Assembly: GCA_016841745.1 (NCBI GenBank)
Contig: JAENYO010000004.1
Span: 208,026 to 272,025 of the forward strand
Reading direction: 5' to 3'
Origin: Acetomicrobium hydrogeniformans
GTDB lineage: Bacteria > Synergistota > Synergistia > Synergistales > JAFGMB01
DNA length: 64,000 nt
Numbering within the stretch: position 1 is the first letter of the stretch; each line of letters opens with the position of its first letter. Positions 1 to 7,554 of this stretch are shown here, piece by piece. Below the pieces are notes generated by a model. It saw only the letters and a program-made list of their open reading frames with translations. It did no database searches and was not told the origin of the DNA. The translations under genes and the position numbers were made by a program.

Positions 1-253
1 AGGGCCCTTTTCATTTCGATAACTACTCCTTTTCCAGGATAATACTATTATAACTTGACATGTGCAGTGAAATTTCAGGTATACAAATTCTGGCCCATTT
101 TCTGTTCTTGTTTAGGCAGAGAATGATTTTTCATGATTTCGACTACTCATTGCCGAATTCAAGTATTGAAAAAAACAGGCCAACGTGGCAAGATAAACCT
201 TAGGAAACAACATACTGGTATCTTATAAAGTTAAAATGAAGGGCGGTGACAGA

Positions 254-1087
254 ATGAAAAAAACTCGAGTGGCTTTTTTGGTATCGTTTCTGGTACTTTT
301 ATCGGTTACCTTTATGATGGGAAATGCCTATGGAGAAATGAATTTCTCAGTATCCGGATTGGAGCTTGGAGAACCTGATGAAGGGGGTAAATTTCTGGTT
401 ACCAGGGTATATGAAGATAGTCCAGCGGAACATGCCGGTATTATGGCAATGGATCTGCTGGTAGAAGTAGATCACCTTTCCATTACGGACAAGTCTGCGT
501 CAGAGGTGGAGAATGCTCTTTCCCGCAGGCTGGGAGAAGGAGGATCTGCGGTACTCACCCTGTTGGGAAATTCAGGCAAGGTAGTCACCTGGCTGAAGCC
601 CGCCAGATACAGTATCGAAAAGAGGGAAACCCTTGATTTCTGCCAGAAGCTTATCTGGCAGAATAATCTTGCCAATGCTCACTGGGAACAGGCCAACCAG
701 CTTTTCAGGGAAGCTATCCTGGGAAATGTTTCCATGGAAACATTTGAAAAGGAAATGCCTCAGATCGCCCAGGGTATTACACAGTCCCGCCTTGCTATTT
801 CAGGATTATCGCTGCCTTTACACACAAGTTTAGATGTTGTAGCCCTGTGTGCTAAAACACGGAATTTATATGCAAATACCCAGTTCCTTAGAAATGACGC
901 AAGGGCAAAGATGCAGGATTACGCGAAAGCAAGATGGGGGGATAAAACCTTCATCCAGAAAAGATGGGATAAGATCGAACCGGCAGTCATGGCTGCAGAT
1001 AAGCGATATAGTCATGGTGACATAATGCTGGATCAGGTCCTGAGATCTATCGGATACGACAGGGGCAGGCTGAGTGTGGAATATTAA
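254..1087 (+). CDS. Exported PDZ-domain protein
   Basis: The protein starts with a clear Sec signal peptide (MKKTRVAFLVSFLVLL, cleavage probably after NAYG), so it acts outside the cytoplasmic membrane. Residues of about 30-115 resemble a PDZ domain: the stretch with YEDSPAEHAGIMAMDLL fits the ligand-groove and helix pattern of the family. The remaining roughly 160 residues are a helical region I do not recognise, with no protease domain, so it is a PDZ scaffold or binding protein rather than an HtrA or Ctp protease. I chose the ATG at 254 because a GGCGGTG Shine-Dalgarno lies just upstream; an in-frame ATG at 236 has none. It stands alone and ends at a bidirectional terminator shared with the convergent MoaD-like gene. 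Confidence 0.75.
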   Translation: MKKTRVAFLVSFLVLLSVTFMMGNAYGEMNFSVSGLELGEPDEGGKFLVTRVYEDSPAEHAGIMAMDLLVEVDHLSITDKSASEVENALSRRLGEGGSAVLTLLGNSGKVVTWLKPARYSIEKRETLDFCQKLIWQNNLANAHWEQANQLFREAILGNVSMETFEKEMPQIAQGITQSRLAISGLSLPLHTSLDVVALCAKTRNLYANTQFLRNDARAKMQDYAKARWGDKTFIQKRWDKIEPAVMAADKRYSHGDIMLDQVLRSIGYDRGRLSVEY

Positions 1088-1129
1088 GTTTTCCTGCACT
1101 GCCTATACATCTTTAATATAAGCTATCCA

Positions 1130-1159
1130 GAAGGGATCCCTTGAAGAGGGGATCCCTTC
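1130..1159. terminator. Bidirectional terminator hairpin
   Basis: Eleven-base perfect inverted repeat (GAAGGGATCCC and GGGATCCCTTC) with an 8-nt loop, placed between two convergent genes. No long T-run follows on either side, so it may be weak or work mainly as a stabilising hairpin. Confidence 0.6.
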
Positions 1160-1160
1160 G

Positions 1161-1445
1161 TTATCCACCAGCAGCGGGAGGGAAAATACTTACCACGTCA
1201 GAGTCATTAAGAGGAGTCTGAAGGTCCTTAAGGTGTAATATATGGTGGCCATTTACCATTATGAGAGTACCTGTAATAAGGGTACGGCCTGATCCTTCAT
1301 CTTTTCTCCATATCCATTTATCAAAGTGTGCCCCGTATTTACGGGACATCAGTTCCAGGAGGGAAGCCACATCGGTTGGCGCTTGAATTTCGAGTTCCCT
1401 TTTCCCAACTTCGTACATCAGAAAAGCAAAAAGACGAACTTTCAA
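1161..1445 (-). CDS. MoaD/ThiS-family ubiquitin-like sulfur carrier
   Basis: Small beta-grasp protein of about 94 residues ending in FPPAAGG. The C-terminal Gly-Gly is the hallmark of MoaD/ThiS carriers, which are adenylated by an E1-like enzyme and then thiocarboxylated for molybdopterin, tungstopterin or thiazole synthesis. The DSDVVSIFPP segment before the tail is typical of the family. I chose the TTG at 1445 because AAGGAG lies 8 bases upstream; the longer GTG start at 1454 overlaps that Shine-Dalgarno. The gene diverges from a ThiF/MoeB-like E1 gene 125 bp away, which is its likely partner. No other molybdopterin or thiamine gene is in the window, so the final sulfur acceptor cannot be assigned. 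Confidence 0.85.
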   Translation of the reverse strand: MKVRLFAFLMYEVGKRELEIQAPTDVASLLELMSRKYGAHFDKWIWRKDEGSGRTLITGTLIMVNGHHILHLKDLQTPLNDSDVVSIFPPAAGG

Positions 1446-1569
1446 AGTCAGCACTCCTTCCCGGGTTGAACTTATACTATTATCGGTTCGGATATCATAG
1501 ATTTCAATAGTAATATTCGTGTTCTCGGAATGACCAGGATTTACTCTTGTTTGAAGGGGGGAAAAGTAT

Positions 1570-2427
1570 TTGGATTCTGTAAGACTGAAAAGGGCGATAG
1601 AGGAAAGGTCTGTTTATGATGGAGAGAGGATCCTCTTATCTATCGAGGATTCCAGAAACCTGGCCATATCCTTCGAAATTCATCCTCTCATTATCGAAAA
1701 ATGCGCTCTTGAGCAAGGCATCATTCCCCGCAGATATGAAAGAAATATTGGTGTCCTTGGGATAGAAGGACAGTTAAGACTCCTTTGTTCTTCAATTGCT
1801 GTTATCGGTTGCGGTGGCCTTGGCGGAGTCATCGTGGAAATACTTTCGAGAGCCGGTATAGGATGCCTGATCCTTGTTGATGGAGATTCCTTCAGCGAAG
1901 ACAACCTTAATCGGCAGCTCCTTTCTTCAGAAGCTTTTGTCGGCAGGCTTAAAGTCGAGGCTGCAGCAGAAAGGATAGCGGCAATTAACAGCGCCGTCAG
2001 GCTAGTTTCCTATCCGGTCATGTTGCAGGCGGATAATATAAGAGATATCCTCAACAATGCAGATATGGCTGTAGATGCCCTTGATAACAATCCCTCACGA
2101 AAAATGCTCTATGAAACATGCTGTGAAATGGGTATTCCTGTTGTACATGGAGCAGTCGGCGGTCTTATGGGGCAGATGGCCCTTTACTATCCAGGAAGCA
2201 GCACACATCTTGGTCTTTTCAGCAGCAGCGGGATGTCTGAAAAAGGAGTGGAGGCTGTCGCCGGAGTCCCTTCCTTTTCACCCTTTGTCATAGCTTCTCT
2301 TCAGGCTGCCCGTTTAATAGAGGAGATCACAGGAATATCAACTGGTCTAAGGGGGAAACTTGTTTTTCTGGACATGTTGACTTTTCATTCTGAAATACTT
2401 GATCTTGAACCCGGCACAGAAGGATAG
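1570..2427 (+). CDS. ThiF/MoeB/HesA-family E1-like adenylyltransferase
   Basis: E1-like enzyme of 285 residues that should adenylate the C-terminal Gly-Gly of a ubiquitin-like carrier. The Rossmann ATP site GCGGLGG is at about residues 80-86, followed by DGD (104-106) and the DNLNRQ motif (111-116) that carries the conserved Asn, Arg and Gln. DALDNNPSRK later in the protein is also typical. The paired CxxC zinc motifs of many MoeB/ThiF proteins are absent, so this is a divergent member. An extra N-terminal segment of about 70 residues precedes the Rossmann fold. The start is a TTG at 1570 behind AAGGGGGGA. It is divergent from the MoaD-like gene and followed 6 bp later by an FxLYD membrane protein, probably in one transcript. 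Confidence 0.88.
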   Translation: MDSVRLKRAIEERSVYDGERILLSIEDSRNLAISFEIHPLIIEKCALEQGIIPRRYERNIGVLGIEGQLRLLCSSIAVIGCGGLGGVIVEILSRAGIGCLILVDGDSFSEDNLNRQLLSSEAFVGRLKVEAAAERIAAINSAVRLVSYPVMLQADNIRDILNNADMAVDALDNNPSRKMLYETCCEMGIPVVHGAVGGLMGQMALYYPGSSTHLGLFSSSGMSEKGVEAVAGVPSFSPFVIASLQAARLIEEITGISTGLRGKLVFLDMLTFHSEILDLEPGTEG

Positions 2428-2433
2428 AAATCT

Positions 2434-2874
2434 ATGAATTCTATGGAAATCAATTTAGCATCCAGACTGGAGAAATCTTCGGGAAAAGCTATGATAGACC
2501 TTTTGATAAACTCTCTTGTTTTCCTGACAATTACTATTCTTTTCTGGGGCATTATCGGTAGCTTGAGCAACTGGAGAACAGAGAGGATAGAAAGTGTTTC
2601 TTCTGTGAATATCCAGGAATATTTTCATGAAAGAGATGGTGTATCCTCCTATATTGCAGGAGAGGTAAAAAATATCACCTACCATAATCTTGCATATGTA
2701 AGGATTGTATTTGCCCTTTATGGAGAGGGTGGCGAATTTCTGGGAACTGCCTTTGATCAAACCTATGATCTGAATTCAGAAGAAACAGCAAAGTTCAAGG
2801 CTCTCTTTCCCCCTGGTCTGAAGATAAGTAAGTACAGCCTTGTATTTGCTGAAGGCTGGGATCCCTGGGAATGA
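2434..2874 (+). CDS. FxLYD-domain membrane-anchored protein
   Basis: One transmembrane segment at about residues 22-44 (LLINSLVFLTITILFWGIIG) is followed by an extracytoplasmic domain with IAGEVKNITYHNLAYVRI and FALYGEGGEFLG. This matches FxLYD domains, beta-sandwich modules of unknown function found on secreted and membrane proteins. It follows the ThiF-like gene by 6 bp and is likely co-transcribed, though no functional link is obvious. A second in-frame ATG three codons downstream is an equally possible start. Confidence 0.72.
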   Translation: MNSMEINLASRLEKSSGKAMIDLLINSLVFLTITILFWGIIGSLSNWRTERIESVSSVNIQEYFHERDGVSSYIAGEVKNITYHNLAYVRIVFALYGEGGEFLGTAFDQTYDLNSEETAKFKALFPPGLKISKYSLVFAEGWDPWE

Positions 2875-3019
2875 TCCTACCCTCCAGATTTCGGGAATTG
2901 ATCAGTTCAGCCCGTAATAATCTGCCCGGGACTCATGTCGGGTTCTTTGAAGGCTCTACACCATGTTCCCTTGCTTAACTGTAAAGACAAGGTCCCTGAA
3001 ACCTTTTGTTGACGGCAGT

Positions 3020-3331
3020 TCATTCGAGGCCTGCTTCTTTCCACCCCGTAACTCCTCCCTTAAGGACTTTGACATTATCAAAACCGAAATCCTCTGTTTT
3101 AAGAGCCATATCGATAGAGACAGCCTCGTTTTCACTATCACAATAAAAAACTATCTCCTTCTTTTTTGACAGGCTGTGCATTCTTGAGGCGAAATCCTGG
3201 AAGGAGAGCGCTTTTTTCAGCCTGTTGTTCTTAAAGTCCCTATCTTCGGGATATGCGCAGACAAGAATAGCATCACCAACTGAGACCCTGCAGTTTATCT
3301 CATGGGGGTTTACCAGTGCTATTTTTCCCAC
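3020..3331 (-). CDS. Rhodanese-like domain protein
   Basis: A single rhodanese domain of about 103 residues. EIVFYCDSENEA supplies the candidate active-site cysteine at the usual position after the central beta strand, and VLKGGVTGWKEAGLE is the typical C-terminal signature. Such domains move sulfane sulfur or bind it for delivery. I chose GTG at 3331, which has GGGAGGA six bases upstream; the ATG at 3349 would place that Shine-Dalgarno inside the coding region. It lies about 20 bp downstream of the cupin gene on the same strand, so the two are probably one operon. Its closeness to a sulfur-carrier pair suggests a role in sulfur transfer, but this is inference. Confidence 0.8.
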   Translation of the reverse strand: MGKIALVNPHEINCRVSVGDAILVCAYPEDRDFKNNRLKKALSFQDFASRMHSLSKKKEIVFYCDSENEAVSIDMALKTEDFGFDNVKVLKGGVTGWKEAGLE

Positions 3332-3352
3332 TATTATTCCTCCCTTCATAAA

Positions 3353-3985
3353 TTAAAGACTTATTGACTCAAGGCTTGGAGATTTCAAAACCAGGACGAG
3401 GAATGTCAGAGTATTCTGGCCCAGATTTTCAATGGAAGACACATCTGATCCATGGCAAAGGACATCCCCTACTTTTACTGTTTTACTTATCTCTCCTAAT
3501 TGCTCATGAATATACCGGATGGTATATGGAGAAAGGGCAAAAAGGATCATCCTGACTCCAGGGTGTGAAGGAAAACGTTCTCTGGGTTTGAGCTTGACTT
3601 TTAATACGCTTACGGCCAGATTATCAAGTTCTATCTGAATATTCATCTTTTCGAGCTGATCCATGAAAGGTACCTGTGTCAGATCATGGGCCTGTCTTTC
3701 TGTATTCTCCATAAGAGAAAAGATAACCATTTCCGCAGTACTCTGCCCCATGTTCCGGACCAGAAAATCTGCATGGTCATGCCAGAGAACGCTTTCGATC
3801 TCCGTGTAAAGGTCCTTGGCCACCGGGGATTCCATGATCTTTAAGTGAGCTTCGGACAGGAAGAATAGTACCCTGTTCCTTCCAGAGTGCAGCAGGATAT
3901 GATCCCCTATCTGGAGAGTGAATTTTCTTACGGAAATAAATCGATTTTCGAAAAGGAGATTGCTTTTGTCTTTTCGATGTTCCAT
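3353..3985 (-). CDS. Cupin-fold protein, probably two cupin domains
   Basis: About 210 residues with two regions that look like cupin beta-barrels: one around HILLHSGRNRVLFFLSEAHLKI and one around LKPRERFPSHPGVRMILFAL followed by VKVGDVLCHGSDVSSIENLG. Metal-ligand histidines are sparse, so catalysis is uncertain. I chose ATG 3985, which has AGAGGA about 10 bases upstream and begins right at the first domain. The frame stays open to a TTG at 4141 without a visible Shine-Dalgarno, which would add 52 residues. The rhodanese gene follows closely on the same strand. Confidence 0.6.
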   Translation of the reverse strand: MEHRKDKSNLLFENRFISVRKFTLQIGDHILLHSGRNRVLFFLSEAHLKIMESPVAKDLYTEIESVLWHDHADFLVRNMGQSTAEMVIFSLMENTERQAHDLTQVPFMDQLEKMNIQIELDNLAVSVLKVKLKPRERFPSHPGVRMILFALSPYTIRYIHEQLGEISKTVKVGDVLCHGSDVSSIENLGQNTLTFLVLVLKSPSLESISL

Positions 3986-4197
3986 TACAGCACCGTCCTC
4001 TAATTGATGGAGAAGAGGAAGAAAATACTGGTATGAAGTCTTTGAGAATAATTCTGAAGGTATTCTCTCGTCAGGATGTCTGAGGCGAGAGTTTAGAAGT
4101 AACTGATGGTATATTGGACAATATCCTGTTTCTCTATGCAATATGATATCACATCATTTCAAAAAAACAATATCCACTTAATATAGTGTGATTATCC

Positions 4198-4227
4198 TTG
4201 ACAAAAGAGATAGTCTGGAGTTAATCT
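4198..4227 (+). promoter_or_regulatory. Candidate promoter for the first riboswitch transcript
   Basis: A perfect -35 hexamer TTGACA lies at 4198-4203, about 40 bases before the aptamer. The -10 region is poor (TAATCT at 4222-4227, 18-base spacing), so the exact promoter is uncertain. Confidence 0.4.
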
Positions 4228-4244
4228 TAGACCAGAAAAGAATT

Positions 4245-4318
4245 GGGCAAAATCGCCGAAAGGCGGTGACGCAAAGCTGCGGGTCTAAAGCCTTATGGTT
4301 ATGACAGCCGGGTTGCCT
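4245..4318 (+). promoter_or_regulatory. Cyclic di-GMP-I (GEMM-I) riboswitch aptamer
   Basis: The sequence follows the GEMM-I consensus: GGGCAAA at the start, a short stem closed by a GAAA tetraloop (CGCC-GAAA-GGCG), GACGCAAAGC, GGGTCTAAAGCC, and the conserved 3' end ATGACAGCCGGGTTGCC. The base before CAAA is G, the identity associated with c-di-GMP rather than the A of cGAMP-type relatives. It precedes a terminator-like hairpin and the exported protein gene at 4391, so c-di-GMP probably sets whether that gene is transcribed. Whether the switch is on or off cannot be read with certainty from sequence. Confidence 0.93.
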
Positions 4319-4334
4319 TACAGGACTTGTTTCT

Positions 4335-4371
4335 AATGTGCCTATGGCTTCCGCCCGTGGTACATTTTTTT
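4335..4371 (+). terminator. Riboswitch expression-platform terminator
   Basis: Hairpin AATGTGCCTATGGC / GCCCGTGGTACATT with a 3-nt internal mismatch and a TTCC loop, followed by a T-run at 4365-4371. It lies between the c-di-GMP aptamer and the Shine-Dalgarno of the next gene, the position expected for a transcription-terminating expression platform. Confidence 0.75.
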
Positions 4372-4390
4372 ATTTAAAGGGGTGGATAAA

Positions 4391-5161
4391 GTGAAAAAAT
4401 TGATCTGTTTAATGCTTGGTTTTCTTTTGTTAGGTTTGTCTGCGGGGTTTGTAATGGCGGATGAAACTACGGAGTCTTTACCTCAAAATGTCCAGAATCA
4501 GCTGGATATAGCAATGATGGCTCTTGAACTCGCAAACACACAGGAGGAAGAAGTAGTTACGACTGATCCTGTAGATACTGAAGAAACTGAAGAGGCTGAG
4601 GATCTTCCCGATCCGGCAAAAATGGAGGCCCTTGCTGAAAGACATGCATTCATAGCTTGGGCTCACTACAATCATGTTCCTGCCAGCCGTAAACTTCAGG
4701 AAGAAATATTTGATAAGACAGTTGAAATGGAGAGAACAGTTACAGAACAGGTGGAAGTCGAGAAAAAAGATGCTGATGGTAATACTGTAACAGATGCAGA
4801 CGGTAATCCTGTATATGAAACCGTTGATGTTGAATCAGTAGTTACAGATACCATGAGTCTATGGGACCAGGTTAAAGGGCAGTTGAAGGCTGGGGAAATT
4901 GATTATGCTGGAATTCTGGAAGGTATTAATACGAGTGTACCCGAAGTCCAGGGTCTGATTAACGGAGAGGTAAACTGGGGACAGTATAAAAAATCTCCCA
5001 AAATGAATACTCTTATGGCCCAGTCAGCATTGAAGACAGTTAATGGTAAAGCCCTTGGCAAAGATAAGGAAAAGGAAGATCATGGAAACAAGGGTGGAAA
5101 TAACGGTGGAAATAACGGCAATAAAGGCGGTAATGGCGGAGGCAAGGACAAAGACAAATAG
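4391..5161 (+). CDS. Exported acidic protein with Gly/Asn/Lys-rich tail, under c-di-GMP riboswitch
   Basis: I do not recognise a family. The N-terminus is a strong Sec signal peptide (KKLICLMLGFLLLGLSAGFVMA, cleaved before DETT). The mature protein has an acidic region at about residues 48-70 (TTDPVDTEETEEAEDLPDP), a helical middle, a short internal repeat (KDADGNTV and TDADGNPV), and a low-complexity C-terminal tail of about 35 residues made of Gly, Asn, Lys and Asp. That charge layout suits a surface or matrix protein. I chose GTG 4391 because AAAGGGG precedes it by 8 bases; a GTG at 4382 overlaps that site. The upstream c-di-GMP riboswitch makes it part of the sessile/motile switch. A strong terminator follows. 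Confidence 0.75.
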   Translation: MKKLICLMLGFLLLGLSAGFVMADETTESLPQNVQNQLDIAMMALELANTQEEEVVTTDPVDTEETEEAEDLPDPAKMEALAERHAFIAWAHYNHVPASRKLQEEIFDKTVEMERTVTEQVEVEKKDADGNTVTDADGNPVYETVDVESVVTDTMSLWDQVKGQLKAGEIDYAGILEGINTSVPEVQGLINGEVNWGQYKKSPKMNTLMAQSALKTVNGKALGKDKEKEDHGNKGGNNGGNNGNKGGNGGGKDKDK

Positions 5162-5210
5162 AATTCCATCCTTAAACTACATCATATGTTCGACAGGCCA
5201 TAGAAAAGAT

Positions 5211-5249
5211 AAAATAGTTACGGGGTTCTGCGTATCCCGTAACTATTTT
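5211..5249 (+). terminator. Intrinsic terminator after the riboswitch-controlled gene
   Basis: Fourteen-base perfect inverted repeat AAAATAGTTACGGG / CCCGTAACTATTTT with an 11-nt loop. The arms end in a short T-tract. It would end the riboswitch transcript before the next gene unless read through. Confidence 0.8.
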
Positions 5250-5349
5250 CATTATGGATATCTGAGTAGTGAAATCTGTTAATATAAGAATGGTCTTTAA
5301 AAGCTGGATTCGATACAGGTTTCAAATTGCTGATCCAGGAGGTGAAAAT

Positions 5350-5817
5350 ATGAAAAGAGTAAGTCAACGTGTTTTCCCGGTGGTTATCCTTAGCATTTTG
5401 TTTGTCATCCTTATTCTACCTTCTGTCTCCCAGGGGGCTGATTTTTTTTCAAATCTCAAACTTACCGAAATATCGATCAAGGGCCATAAACTTCATATCA
5501 AAGGAGAAACCGATCTCCCAAAGGGTTCCATGCTTAATATCCATATCAATCTTGCCGGATTAAATGGAAAGCATGGTAAGAGAGATAAGATAAAAATTCA
5601 TGTGAATTCCCAGAGATTCTTCGTTCAGGTGGATCTTCCAAAAAAAGGTTCCTGGCATGGCAAACTTGCCCAGATCAAGGTTATCTTTAAACCGAATGAA
5701 CAGGGTCCGGATATCCAGGCCAAGGTTGGTAACAGGGGAGAGAAACTGAAAGGGGCAAAGGCGAAAAAGGAAAATGGGAATAAATACCTCGAAGAGAGCA
5801 AGATCATGATCCTGTAA
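5350..5817 (+). CDS. Exported basic protein of unknown function
   Basis: About 155 residues with a signal peptide (MKRVSQRVFPVVILSILFV, cleavage near SQGA). The mature part is rich in Lys and His and predicted to be all-beta: the first module (LTEISIKGHKLHIKGETDLP, then NIHINLAG) resembles an immunoglobulin-like or BsuPI-like sandwich. The last 30 residues (GEKLKGAKAKKENG) are strongly basic. No family is recognised. I chose ATG 5350 because AGGAGGTG precedes it by 6 bases; a GTG-type start at 5269 would add a segment without signal-peptide character. It directly follows the c-di-GMP-controlled acidic exported protein, so the two opposite-charged proteins may interact, though a terminator separates them. 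Confidence 0.7.
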   Translation: MKRVSQRVFPVVILSILFVILILPSVSQGADFFSNLKLTEISIKGHKLHIKGETDLPKGSMLNIHINLAGLNGKHGKRDKIKIHVNSQRFFVQVDLPKKGSWHGKLAQIKVIFKPNEQGPDIQAKVGNRGEKLKGAKAKKENGNKYLEESKIMIL

Positions 5818-5824
5818 TTCCATT

Positions 5825-5865
5825 AAAAAATAAAGAGAGGACAGTTTGTCCTCTCTTTATTTTTT
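5825..5865. terminator. Bidirectional intrinsic terminator
   Basis: Eighteen-base inverted repeat (AAAAAATAAAGAGAGGAC and its complement) with a 5-nt loop and A/T tracts on both sides, between convergent genes ending at 5817 and 5872. It suits termination in both directions. Confidence 0.9.
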
Positions 5866-5871
5866 ATTCAT

Positions 5872-6300
5872 TTATTCCCCGTCAACGGTTTTCTGGTGTT
5901 CTTTCATAATTTCCATATAGGCGAGGCTTAACCCTTTGATCATCTCGGTAAACTGATTCTTCCGAGCTTCCAGAATTGTTATTTCACCATCCCGGGAAAT
6001 GACCATCATACTTACGGGCATTACAATTCCGCCGCCGCCGCCTCCAGATCCAGTGTGCATTTCCATCATTCCCCGGCCTGACCCGAAGCCAAAGGCCATA
6101 CTAACCACGGGAATTATGGTCTTGCCCTGAACGATTACCGGATCTCCCAGAACGTTATTAGCGTCCAGTACGGTGCCTATCTGCTCAACGATGGCCTGGC
6201 TCAGTTCGATATGTCCCTGAACTCCTTCCTGGCTCATTGCCAAAGAAGGTAGCAGGGATATAAAAAGCAGGGTTGCCAAAATGACAATGGATTTTCTCAT
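5872..6300 (-). CDS. GerW (YtfJ)-family protein with signal peptide
   Basis: The core LGDPVIVQGKTIIPVVSM, a Gly-rich stretch (GSGGGGGG) and PVSMMVISRDGEITIL match the GerW/YtfJ family. This family is named for a Bacillus spore-germination protein but is widespread in bacteria that do not sporulate. Unlike classical GerW, this copy has an N-terminal signal peptide (MRKSIVILATLLFISLLPSLAMSQ), so it is exported. Its ATG overlaps the stop of the upstream gene in an ATGA junction, so the two are translationally coupled. Since that gene also begins with a GerW-like region, the pair probably works as one envelope unit. No sporulation gene is in the window. Confidence 0.82.
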   Translation of the reverse strand: MRKSIVILATLLFISLLPSLAMSQEGVQGHIELSQAIVEQIGTVLDANNVLGDPVIVQGKTIIPVVSMAFGFGSGRGMMEMHTGSGGGGGGIVMPVSMMVISRDGEITILEARKNQFTEMIKGLSLAYMEIMKEHQKTVDGE

Positions 6301-7307
6301 TCTGTTTCACTCCTCCTGTTCTTTGATGGCTGATCCATACCTTGACGGGTCATGAGAGTTACAAGTACTCCTCCAAAACCCAGAACCCCGAAGGTCAGCC
6401 ACACTATCCATCCAAACCTGGGAATCATCCTGGCTCCAGCCATAATTGCTCCCCCAAGGAGTATCCATGATGAGGACGGAGTATTTTCTGATCTGATTCC
6501 ACCTGTGACCAGCCAACCCAGAAGGATCCCGATTGCAACTCTCCCCAAAAAGGATCCGATGAGGTAAAAGATTATCAGGATGATCGATATAGGTATTCCA
6601 ACTATTGAAGCGGTCATTACTGCGGAGAAAAATACGAGGATAATTGACCCTGCAATTCCTGCAGTTATGCTAGCAAGAGGTTTTTGTTTCATATTTGCAG
6701 CAATGACCATGGACTGCATGGAAAAAAGCAGGGTGGTGATAAAGGCAAGAATATACCACGCAGATGCGAAGATCAGTTTCTGAACCCACCAGGAAACTAT
6801 TCCAAGGCCGAAAACTTTTTCCGGAACAAGCAAAGCCACTGAAGCGACCATTTCATCGACTGATATTTTTGCGCCGGGGCCATAGCTTACTCTCCTGAAG
6901 ATGGAACTGTTTATCCATTGTATGATCAAAGGGAGTCTTTCGACTATCTGTCCAAACAGTGATTCATGAATGCGGATGAATTCAAACCCCTCCGGAGAAA
7001 GGACAACCAGACCCATGGGACGAATAGATCCTTCTGTCACATTATGGACTGATATCCTGTTTTCCTGACCCTGAAGTTTGTCCCTGACCTCTATCCTGCT
7101 AACAGGTATGATGCGGTATTCACTCACTTCCAGGGGGTCTCCCAGGATGATACCGGGACCGTATTCTTTTTCCAGCCTGATTAGGATGTTTTCAGTTTCC
7201 TGAATTGGATCGCCTGGTTTCTGTGCGGAATATGCAGGGTTGAATAAAATCAGAATAAAGATGAGTATGAGGAAGATCAGAAAAGACCTGTCGAAACGGG
7301 ATATCAA
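6297..7307 (-). CDS. GerW-like domain fused to a multi-spanning membrane domain
   Basis: A signal/anchor segment (FLIFLILIFILILF) is followed by about 100 residues containing GIILGDPLEVSEYRIIPVS, a GerW-like core, and then at least five transmembrane helices between about residues 175 and 325. The first half should be outside and the second in the membrane. I chose TTG 7307 because GGAGG lies just upstream; an ATG six codons earlier overlaps this Shine-Dalgarno. The stop codon overlaps the next gene's ATG, so both proteins are made together. Its role is unknown; a membrane partner of the exported GerW protein is the simplest reading. Confidence 0.72.
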   Translation of the reverse strand: MISRFDRSFLIFLILIFILILFNPAYSAQKPGDPIQETENILIRLEKEYGPGIILGDPLEVSEYRIIPVSRIEVRDKLQGQENRISVHNVTEGSIRPMGLVVLSPEGFEFIRIHESLFGQIVERLPLIIQWINSSIFRRVSYGPGAKISVDEMVASVALLVPEKVFGLGIVSWWVQKLIFASAWYILAFITTLLFSMQSMVIAANMKQKPLASITAGIAGSIILVFFSAVMTASIVGIPISIILIIFYLIGSFLGRVAIGILLGWLVTGGIRSENTPSSSWILLGGAIMAGARMIPRFGWIVWLTFGVLGFGGVLVTLMTRQGMDQPSKNRRSETE

Positions 7308-7468
7308 ACTCTCCCCTCCTTCCATGTATTTCTTCTCTTATTCCAAGGTTAAGAAATATTCTATACCAATTCATTATGCTAACATAGTCAATGAAAGTCA
7401 AGTTGAAGGCTATTCAGAAAAGGATAGTGAGGGAAATAATTTTTCCACTTATGTCCCTGTGGAGTAAG

Positions 7469-7519
7469 AAAAGGCAATGGCTCCCGTTCGCTTATAAGTG
7501 CAGGGTGCCATTGCCTTTT
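7469..7519 (-). terminator. Intrinsic terminator downstream of acyl ligase
   Basis: Thirteen-base perfect inverted repeat AAAAGGCAATGGC / GCCATTGCCTTTT with a 25-nt loop and flanking A/T tracts, just downstream of the stop at 7555 on the minus strand. Confidence 0.75.
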
Positions 7520-7554
7520 CAGGTAAAACATCAATGGAAGACGGTGGAAACAGG

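Noticed and set aside
3986-4141. N-terminal extension of the cupin gene to TTG 4141
   Set aside because: No Shine-Dalgarno, and the cupin fold starts right after ATG 3985.
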